DNA from: Mycolicibacterium mageritense
GTDB lineage: Bacteria > Actinomycetota > Actinomycetes > Mycobacteriales > Mycobacteriaceae
Reading direction: 5' to 3'
DNA: 64,000 nucleotides
NCBI RefSeq assembly: GCF_010727475.1
Contig: NZ_AP022567.1
Coordinates: forward strand, 5,580,001 to 5,644,000
The position numbers were made by a program, and so were the translations under genes. The notes under the pieces were generated by a model that saw only the letters and a program-made list of their open reading frames with translations, did no database searches and had not been told where the DNA came from. Below, one piece after another: positions 7,604-15,600 of this stretch. Numbering within the stretch: the first letter of the stretch is position 1; each line of letters opens with the position of its first letter.

Positions 7604-9955
7604 ATGCTCAACAGATGGCACGACGACATGGTCCCATCGGTGGACCGTGACGAGCCCCTTGCCGAGGCGCTGCGCCGGTTGGACGCGCGCCTGCTCAGTG
7701 TTGTCGATGAAGAGGAACACCGCGCTCACACCCTGACGGCTGAAGGAGCCGATGGGTGGGACGGTGTCCGCAACCTGATCCGCCCGTCCGTGGCGCGGCT
7801 GCGCCCCACCGCCGGGCAGTGGGATCCGCTGGTTCCTGTCATGCCGTCGCCGTTGCGCACCTTGTCCGACGGATTGTGGCTCGAGGACGTAGAACTCGAA
7901 GCCGTACTCGTCGCGCTCGCCCCGCATGTGGAGCCGCGTTACTCCGCGGTGTACGGGCTGCTGCAGGACGATGTCCGTCAACCGCTGGCCACCGAACGCC
8001 TGCTGTACGCGGTCCTGGGACGCGACCCCGTCCGGATGGCAACGCTGGCCGAAAGTCTCGGGCCTGCAGGGCGTCTCACCCGCAGCGGCGTCCTGACCCA
8101 GGTGCACAAACAGGCCGCACCGTTGGCGCGGGCGTTCGACCTGCCCGCTGACGTGGTCGCGGCGCTGCTCGGCGGCGCCCGGCCGCCCGTGACCGGTGCT
8201 GCCGGCCAACGTTGGGTCGCTGGAACAGGAGCCGGCCCCACGTCGGCGGTGACCGTGGTGCACGGCACCGGGGACCGGGTGGAGCGGGCACTGGCGTTGG
8301 TCGACGGTATCGGGGTCGTGGTGCGGCCGGGTTCTGCGACCGCCGAGGCGGTCCGGTCGGCGTGGCGCGTCGGTCTGCTGGCCGGTGCCGTTCCGGTGAT
8401 CGACCTTGGGGCGTGCGAGGATCCGGCACCGATCGTCGCCGAGGCCGTCGAACTGGTCACCGACCTCGGTGGCCGCGCGATCCTGCTCACCAGGGAGCCG
8501 TTGCCGATCGCCGCCGCGCACGTCGAAGCCACCGCGCCCACCTGGGCCGAACGGCGGGCAGCGTGGTTGTGGGCCACCGACGGCACTTTGAGCGAGGCCG
8601 ACGCCGGCCGGCTCGCGGCGCGGCACCGCATCGGTGCTGCCGGGATCCGCCAGATCGTCGGAAGGGCCGTTTCGCGGGATGTCGATGAACTCGATTCTGC
8701 AGCAGCAGGATCCGGTGTCGAGGCGGTGCGGCACAGCAAGCGGGTGGTGCCCGGCCGGTCGCTGGATGACCTCATCTTGCGGGACACCACGCGAGACGCG
8801 GTCGAGCGCCTGATCTACTACGTGGCGCACCGCGACGAAGCCGGCGAGGCCCTGGGACTGAGTTCTCGTTTCCCGGTGGCCACCGGACCGGTGGTGCTTT
8901 TCGCGGGCCGGTCGGGCACCGGGAAGACCGCCGCGGCCGAAGCGGTGGCCGCCGCGGTGGGCCGCCCGTTGCACACAGTGGACCTGGCCCAGTTGATGAG
9001 CAAGTACGTGGGGGAAACCGAGAAGCACATCGACGAGGTGTTCACCCAGAGCCAACGCACGTCGGCCGTGCTGCTGTTCGACGAGGCCGACACGCTGTTC
9101 TCGGCGCGTGTCGAGCAGGCGTCGAACGCTGGCGAGCAGTTCGGCAACATGCTGGTCGGCTACCTCCTGCAGCGCATCGAGCGGCACGACGGGCTGACCA
9201 TCCTGGCCACGAACCTGCGCGGCGGCATCGATGAAGCGTTTCTGCGCCGCTTCCAGTTCCGCATCGAGTTCCCGCTACCGGCCGACGACGAGCGGATCCG
9301 GATCTGGGATCTCATGTTGCCGCCCAAGGTCGCCCGCGCCGACGACGTGGACTTCGCGGCCCTGGCCAAGGCGCACCGGTTCACCGGCGGCGACATCCGC
9401 AACGCGGCGCTGCGGGCGATCTTCCTCGCGCACCGGCGCGGCGAGCCGGTGCGCCAGGCTGATCTGGAGCGTGCTGTGGAACTGGAACTCCTTGAGATGG
9501 GCCGACTCTCCCGCCATGACGCTGGCGCAGAGGCCGACCGGGGCCAGCTGATGCGCCGCACGCTAGACGCGCTCGAGGACGTGCTGGGCAGCGCGTTGCG
9601 GGCGCGGTTCCGCAACGAGATCCACGTGGTCCACGGCGCGCCCACTCCGGACAATGTCGGTGCCCGCAGGCCCGCGGTGTCAATGGCACTGTTCCGGCTC
9701 GCCGCACGGCGCGGCAACGCCGGGCTGCGGACCGGGTTCATCGTGTCGGCCTGGTCCCATCGTCCTGAGGAGGAGAGCGAGCTGCTCGGTGTGGTGCACG
9801 AGGTGCTCAGCGAGGCGACGCTGCCTGCGGTGCACGGTCGCCAGACCCACTTGCGCATCGCCGAGAGTCACGACTTCGATCTGCTCAACCGATTCTGGAG
9901 CAGTCACGGTCAGGCGGTTCGGCCGTCGCTCGTCGTAGACGTCGAGATCGACTGA
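7604..9955 (+). CDS. Contractile injection system AAA+ ATPase (Afp15-like) with C-terminal cap-like domain
   Basis: A 783-residue ATPase of the type that accompanies extracellular contractile injection systems. Residues about 200-340 look like a degenerate first ATPase domain without a Walker A. The active AAA+ domain has GRSGTGKT near 434, LLFDEADTLF near 490 and the sensor/arginine-finger segment EAFLRRFQFRIEFPLP near 545. Known ATPases of this class are needed for assembly of the particle. Residues about 649-783 resemble the Pvc16_N/DUF4255 tail-terminator domain: a helix ALEDVLGSALRARF, the strand SMALFRLAARRG, then ESELLGVVHEVL. That would be a fusion of Afp15- and Afp16-like functions. 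It is on the opposite strand from the structural genes. ATG 7628 is an alternative start. Confidence 0.85.
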   Translation: MLNRWHDDMVPSVDRDEPLAEALRRLDARLLSVVDEEEHRAHTLTAEGADGWDGVRNLIRPSVARLRPTAGQWDPLVPVMPSPLRTLSDGLWLEDVELEAVLVALAPHVEPRYSAVYGLLQDDVRQPLATERLLYAVLGRDPVRMATLAESLGPAGRLTRSGVLTQVHKQAAPLARAFDLPADVVAALLGGARPPVTGAAGQRWVAGTGAGPTSAVTVVHGTGDRVERALALVDGIGVVVRPGSATAEAVRSAWRVGLLAGAVPVIDLGACEDPAPIVAEAVELVTDLGGRAILLTREPLPIAAAHVEATAPTWAERRAAWLWATDGTLSEADAGRLAARHRIGAAGIRQIVGRAVSRDVDELDSAAAGSGVEAVRHSKRVVPGRSLDDLILRDTTRDAVERLIYYVAHRDEAGEALGLSSRFPVATGPVVLFAGRSGTGKTAAAEAVAAAVGRPLHTVDLAQLMSKYVGETEKHIDEVFTQSQRTSAVLLFDEADTLFSARVEQASNAGEQFGNMLVGYLLQRIERHDGLTILATNLRGGIDEAFLRRFQFRIEFPLPADDERIRIWDLMLPPKVARADDVDFAALAKAHRFTGGDIRNAALRAIFLAHRRGEPVRQADLERAVELELLEMGRLSRHDAGAEADRGQLMRRTLDALEDVLGSALRARFRNEIHVVHGAPTPDNVGARRPAVSMALFRLAARRGNAGLRTGFIVSAWSHRPEEESELLGVVHEVLSEATLPAVHGRQTHLRIAESHDFDLLNRFWSSHGQAVRPSLVVDVEID

Positions 9956-9963
9956 ATCCAAGC

Positions 9964-11220
9964 CTAATTGGTGCTTGGTGGTGGTTGCGGTTGGAATGGG
10001 GTGTACCACCACCATTGGGCGCGTTCACCGGTGGGCCCGGAGTATGGCGGGACGTCGGGTGGGGGTGTGGTCGGTGGGCGGGCCAACGAAGCCCTGGTCA
10101 ATGGTCGGCCTGAACTGTCGGTGATGGTGAGGCGGTGGGCGGGTCCGATAATGGTGATACCACCCTGATGATGTAGCCGATGGTGATACGGACAGAGCAG
10201 GACGAGGTTGTCAAGTTCGGTGAGACCGCCATCCTCCCAATGGTTTACGTGATGAGCATGCAGACCACGGGTCGCCCCGCAGCCCGGCACAACGCAGCAC
10301 TTGTCGCGATGCTCCAACGCGCGGCGTAACCGCCGGTTGACGGTACGGGTGGCCCGGCCGGCGCCGATGACCTGACCGTAGCGTTCGAACCACACCTCGC
10401 ACGTCGCGTCGCAGAGCAGGTAGCGGCGGTCGGCGTCGGACAGCAGCGGACCCAGGTGCAGAGCGGCGATGCGCTGGGCGAGGTCGAGGTGGACGACGAC
10501 GGTGGTGTGCTGGCCATGCGGCCGGCGCGCTCCATCGGTGTCCCATCCGGCCTCGATCAGGCTCATGAAGGCATCGATGCGGGTGGGGAACGGCTGCGCC
10601 TGCTCTGAAGCCCGCTCACCGGTATCGGTTTCGTGGTCGCGGCGCCAGTCGGCGATCAGGGCGTCGTGGTGGGATTGCAGGCCGGCGTCGAGTTTGGCGG
10701 CTTCGACCCGTGGCAGGGTGATGCGGTAGGTGGTGTAGTCGTCGTGCTCGTCTTTGGTGATGGCGCGGCGCGGTTCGGGCGGTATCTCGGGCTCGGGGCG
10801 GGGTTCGAGTTTGATCGCGGTGCGCAGTTGACTCACGGTGGCGCTGGCGGCGAACTCGGCGTAGTGCTCATCGGAGCCGTCGGCGGCGCGTTCGGCGATC
10901 ACCCCGACCTGATCCAGTGACAGCCGGCCCTCGCTCAGCGCCTGGGTGCACTGCGGAAATTCGTGACGGCGGCGCGCGACAGCGACCATGGTGTCGGCGT
11001 TATGTGGGGTGATGCCGGTTTTCCAGGCCACGAACGAGGACAGGGAGCGCGCACCGGTCATTCCGCACAGTTCGTCGCGTTCGATCTCGGCGACGATCTG
11101 CACCAGCCGACCGTCGATCGCGTTGCGTTGACCGCACAGCCTGGCCATCTCCTCACACAACACCTCCAACCGCTGCACCGGACTCACCCCGGTAGCGAAA
11201 GATGTTGCCGTCGTGGACAT
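9964..11220 (-). CDS. DUF222 / HNH endonuclease domain protein (13E12 repeat family)
   Basis: A 418-residue protein of the 13E12 family, which is repeated in mycobacterial genomes. The N-terminal two thirds is the helical DUF222 domain (AEIERDELCGMTGARSLSSFVAW region); the C-terminal HNH nuclease motif runs from CCVVPGCGATRGLHAHHV through LVLLCPYHHRLHH, with both Cys pairs and the catalytic histidines intact. The tail is rich in Trp and Pro. The ATG at 11220 (MSTTATS) is preferred to an upstream ATG at 11268 that would abut the neighbouring gene. It is convergent with the ATPase, ending 9 bases from it, and separates the ATPase from the structural operon, probably as a later insertion. Confidence 0.88.
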   Translation of the reverse strand: MSTTATSFATGVSPVQRLEVLCEEMARLCGQRNAIDGRLVQIVAEIERDELCGMTGARSLSSFVAWKTGITPHNADTMVAVARRRHEFPQCTQALSEGRLSLDQVGVIAERAADGSDEHYAEFAASATVSQLRTAIKLEPRPEPEIPPEPRRAITKDEHDDYTTYRITLPRVEAAKLDAGLQSHHDALIADWRRDHETDTGERASEQAQPFPTRIDAFMSLIEAGWDTDGARRPHGQHTTVVVHLDLAQRIAALHLGPLLSDADRRYLLCDATCEVWFERYGQVIGAGRATRTVNRRLRRALEHRDKCCVVPGCGATRGLHAHHVNHWEDGGLTELDNLVLLCPYHHRLHHQGGITIIGPAHRLTITDSSGRPLTRASLARPPTTPPPDVPPYSGPTGERAQWWWYTPFQPQPPPSTN

Positions 11221-11267
11221 GACACTATTCTCGCAAAAGGGTCTGACAAATCCGGACGCGCCGATCA

Positions 11268-12662
11268 CTACAGCGGGAAACGCATCGCGAGCCGCACCGG
11301 CAACAGCTCATCGGGATCGGCCGGGTGCACCACGCCCAAATCGGCCGGGTCAGCGCAGCGCCCTTGGCTCAGCCGCTCCCGCACTCCTGGCACCGCGAGT
11401 GCGCCCCAAGGCGATACAGCTATGGCCGGTGCGACGTTGCCGGCCGTGAAGCACCGGCCGTCGGGCCCGCGCAGCGCCGCCTGCCAACGCTGCGGATCGA
11501 CCACCTGCAGCGGCACGTCTTCCCGCGCTGACAGCCGGCCTGCGAGGTTTTCGGCCATGGTCTCGTCGACGAGATACGGGTCGGCATCCGCGCCGTCGCA
11601 CGTCAATCCCAGCTTTCGTGCGGTTCCGATGTCCACCGGTGCTGATGTCATGACGAATGCCTCCGGGCAGGCCCTCTGCAAGCGCCCTTCGCTCCACAAC
11701 CAGTGGCGGACCGACGGGATCAGACACACCGGAATGCCCGAATCGCGCAGTCGTACCCCGGATTCCGGGGACAGATGAGTGGGCAGCCGCTTCGGTGCCG
11801 GGACATCGATCACAGGTTCGGCCAGCGCGAACAGCAGTAGGCTCTCGCTGTCGAACGGCTCATCGACCCGCAATGGGCGGCCAGCCCGAAGGTGCTCGCG
11901 GGCCGATCGGACCGGACCGGACAGCGTGTCGGGAACGGTGAGATGCTCGACCGTGTCCGCGACCTCGTGTGTGCCGAGGCGGGCGGCGACCACGGCTGCC
12001 GTGGCGCGGACTTCGGGATCGTCATCCGCCAATCCGGTCCGCAGCGCCTCCAGGGCCCCGGAAGTCGCGCGCCGGCGGTCGACCCCGATCCAGCGCAGAA
12101 CCTGGCGCCGGTCCTCAGTCGCCATGAGCGCCAGCAGCACTGACTGCCCGGGGTGTGACGCCCGCTGGGCACGCCACCGGTCGAGCGCGGCGGTGACCAG
12201 TTCAGGCAGTCGCCACGCGACGTCTCGGGCGACTTGGCGCACCAGCTCATCGGGATGTGTCGATGCGAGCTCGCGCACCCGCCCCAGCAGCGGCACCCAC
12301 ACCAACGCTTGAACGCCCAACAGCCCCCGGAGAATTCGCTCGGTGTCGGTGGCATCGAGTAACTCCACCAGATCTGCTCCGTCCAGATGCGGCACGCTGG
12401 TGAGCGCGGCCAGCACGTCCGGGTTTCCGTGGGCGACGATCGTGCGCAGCCCGACCGGAGGCAGTAACTCATATTCCAGATCGGCCCCTGACGGATGTCG
12501 GTAGCGCACCCATTCCGGCTCGCCGGGAAGGGTCGGCAGCTGCTGGGACTCATTGGCCCACTCCCACCCGAGCCGCACCAGGTCATCGCGCACGGCTGCG
12601 TACGGACGTGCGGGGTCGGGGAGTAGGCGTAGCACGGCGTCCAGCCCGGGAGTGGCGGTCAT
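11268..12662 (-). CDS. HEAT-repeat-like protein with degenerate FGE/SUMF1-like C-terminus
   Basis: A 464-residue protein, last gene of the cluster. Residues about 75-270 are helical and read as HEAT-type repeats (for example LALMATEDRRQVLRWIG and LADDDPEVRATAAVVAARLG). The last 110 residues resemble the formylglycine-generating enzyme/SUMF1 fold used as a scaffold in many phage and retroelement proteins: PYLVDETMAENLAGRL aligns with the helix before the usual EWEYAARG motif, which here reads RWQAALRGPDGRCFTAGN, and SPWGALAVPGV stands for SPYGVYDMAGN. The active-site cysteines of true FGE are not evident, so catalysis is unlikely. Its ATG overlaps the stop of the 2286-residue gene (ATGA), implying coupled expression. 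Role unknown; chaperone or accessory factor for the cargo protein is an inference. Confidence 0.65.
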   Translation of the reverse strand: MTATPGLDAVLRLLPDPARPYAAVRDDLVRLGWEWANESQQLPTLPGEPEWVRYRHPSGADLEYELLPPVGLRTIVAHGNPDVLAALTSVPHLDGADLVELLDATDTERILRGLLGVQALVWVPLLGRVRELASTHPDELVRQVARDVAWRLPELVTAALDRWRAQRASHPGQSVLLALMATEDRRQVLRWIGVDRRRATSGALEALRTGLADDDPEVRATAAVVAARLGTHEVADTVEHLTVPDTLSGPVRSAREHLRAGRPLRVDEPFDSESLLLFALAEPVIDVPAPKRLPTHLSPESGVRLRDSGIPVCLIPSVRHWLWSEGRLQRACPEAFVMTSAPVDIGTARKLGLTCDGADADPYLVDETMAENLAGRLSAREDVPLQVVDPQRWQAALRGPDGRCFTAGNVAPAIAVSPWGALAVPGVRERLSQGRCADPADLGVVHPADPDELLPVRLAMRFPL

Positions 12663-15600
12663 GGCACGAAGGGATCGCCGAGTGTCACCGGGTCGCCGAC
12701 GACTTCGCGGAAGCGGGTGCGGGTCGCTCCGTCGGCGTCGCGGAAAGTCTGGGCGTAGATCCGGCGCACCACCACGTTCTCGACGGTGCCGTCCGGATGG
12801 ACGACCCGCACCGGCTTGCCCGGATTCTTGATCGCTTCGTCGAGGGCTTCGGTGATGTTGCGGAGATCACGGTCGCTGAGCGCGGCATCGGGCAGATGTC
12901 CGCGCAGCCAGTCCGATCCGAGCTGCTGAATGTCGGGGTCCGACGACATGGTCTTGAGGCGGCCCGCTCCCTCAGGTGCCCTGGGGCTGATGTCGGCGGT
13001 CGCCTTGGCGTCGCCCAACAGGTACTCGGTCACTCCCGGCCGCTCTCGGCTGACAATGAAGTCGATGTCCTGCTGTCCCCGCCGGCTCAGCAGGGCCCGC
13101 TCGAACGCATCGAGAGATGTGACCTGACGAGGGTCGAGTGTCCGGCCCAGCGTCTCGAATCCACCGTCGAGAAGGTTTGCCACGGAATCGAGTTCACCGA
13201 ACAGGCCGATCCGGCTCTTGATCAGCGGATCCGTCGGGTCAACGAGTGGGATGGTCTTCCAGACCTGGTCGGCGTAGAAGAGGGAGCCACGGCGCTCGAT
13301 CCCGTCGACGAGCCCGTTCAACTTGACAGCTTCAGCATTCAGCGCCGCCAGCTCCCGGGCGAGTTTGGCGCGTTCGACGTTGAGTCCACTCACCTGCGAC
13401 GGGTCGGCCCGATTGCGGGCCACCATGTTCTCGTTCCATTTCTCGGCGATGGCGCTTTCGCGCTTCTGAACGTCGGCGAGCTTGGCGCGCAGGTTCTTCA
13501 GCTCCTCTGCGTCGGCCGCCGATCGGCGGACCAGGGCCTCGTACCTGTCCCAGAGGTCGGGGTTGTCCCGCGCGAGTACGTTCTCGTAGACCTCGTCCTG
13601 CATCGCGGTCAGCCGTTGGTGGTACTCGGAGGGCGACTCACCGGGTCGTCGATCGAACAGGGCCGCCTCCTGGGCCCGCCTCCCTTCCGTGGGCACTGCC
13701 GCGTACTGATCAGCGAGCTTGCTCTTGAGGGACTCGAGGTTGGCCGCCTCGTTGGTGCTCAGGCCCCCACGTTGTCGACCGCGTGCTTCGAGCCCTTCGA
13801 TCTGCGCGCGCAGATCGGTGACGGTCTGGCGTTGCCGGACGATCTCAGGCGGCGCCGCAAGGCGTTTGGTGTCGGCGGTGGTCTTGCGACTCCGGGCCGG
13901 CGGAGGGCGTGTCGCAGGCGGGGCCTTGGCGAACAGCCGTGCCGGCTGGTCCAGCCACGGGGGTTGCGGGAGTACACCCCAGGCCATCAACTGGCGCTGG
14001 AACGGGCCGATCCGACCCATGTCGCGGGCCCGCTTGTCGAGGTTGTCGAGCGTGTCCCTCGCCCTGGCCAGGCGTTCGGCCAGTCCAGGGTCGTCGACTG
14101 CACGCCCTGCCCGCTCCTCAAGGGCGGCAACGACATTACGTTGCGCCTCGAGTTCGAGGTCGAGTTTCTCCTTGTACAGCACCAGTTTTTCGCGGACGTC
14201 GAGGCTGCTCCAGCGGCTCATCACGGATTCGTCGAGGCGCGCGACCTTGGGCCGCGTCTTCGGGTCGGCGGCCTGCAGCAGGTGGAACCCCTCTTGGGCG
14301 ATCTCCAGTGGGTCGGCGCCCTGTTTGACGATCACGGTGGGCCGGCCGTCCTTGACGACGACGACGGCGTGCCCGGTCTTGCTGCCGGTGAACTCTTCGA
14401 ACCGCTTGGTGTCCCACATTTCCACGGGGTGGTCGGCGACCACGGATTTCTGGCTCACCGGCAGCAGATCGGCGATGTTGTCCCGCAACCGTGCTTCGAG
14501 TCGCGCCTTGACCTCGGGGTTGTACTTGGCCTGCAGCATGACCAGGCCGTCGAGATCGCGCTGGAAGTCCGCGTGGGTCCGGTTCGGGTTGAGCTCGAAG
14601 TACCGGGCTTCCAGGTGGGCGTGCTCGGCAGTCCCGGGTACCAGGTCGACCAGCCGGCCCTGGATTGCCGGAACGTTGCCGGGCTCAGGCACGTGCACGC
14701 TCTTCGGGCCGCGCAGATTGGTCAGGCCGCCGATCGTCCCGCTGGCGAACGTGCCCATGCCGACGCCCATCCCCACGCCGGCGAGCATGTTGAACAGCGG
14801 ATTGCCTTCGGTCCAGGTCTTCTCGTCGAGCGCCGTACCGAGCACCGCGGTCGGCAGGGACTGCAGGAATCCCTCGGCGCCTTCGGCGATCGCATGTGCC
14901 GCAGCGCGTTTCAGTGTCGTGCCCTCGGCCATCCGGCCGAGGGTGACCAGTACGCCCCGGCCGGTGGTCCCGGCAGTCTTGGCCGCGGCTGTCGCGCCCT
15001 TGAGCAGCTTGCCACCGAATCCGGCGGTCGCCGCCGACACCACGGCATCGACGACGCCGAGCGCGATGTCCACACCCAGCTCGTCGGTGCCGTATGCGGC
15101 GCCCTTCATCGACATCTTGGTGGCGATGCCCGCGGCGGCACCGAACAGTGATGCGGCGCCTGCGATGAGGGCCGCGCCCGCGAACGAGCCGACACCTCCG
15201 GTGGCGACGGTGATCACCACGGCGGCGACGATCGTGACGGCCATCGTGACGATCTGCGCGGCGAGCTCGGTGCGTTGGTCGACCAGGAACCGGTGTGTCT
15301 CGATGCCGCTGGTGAACGCCTGAGTGCCCTGGTCGAGTCGGGCCTGCGCCCACATCTTGCGCGGATCGTCGTCGGGAAGATCCTTTGTCTGCTCGCGTTC
15401 CTTGGCGGCCGCCTTGAGGTCTTCGAGCCGCTGTTCCAGCACCAGGTACTCGTGGTTCTTCACGGTCTGGACCTCGCCGGACTCGTCGACATAGGTACTT
15501 TCGCCCCCGGAACGCCGTTCGAAGTCCAGCTGTGCGGTGGCCTTGGCGACCATCACGGCCGGATCGTCGGGCTCGCCGCCGTAATCGTTGTCGACCAGCA

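Noticed and set aside
9976..10014. Inverted repeat TGGTGGTGG ... CCACCACCA between the convergent ATPase and HNH genes
   Set aside because: It lies inside the HNH coding sequence and arises from Pro (CCA) and Trp (TGG) codons; the loop is 21 bases and there is no T-run, so a terminator is not supported.
14272..14304. Active zinc metallopeptidase in the giant protein
   Set aside because: The first His of HExxH is missing, so no catalytic zinc site can be argued.
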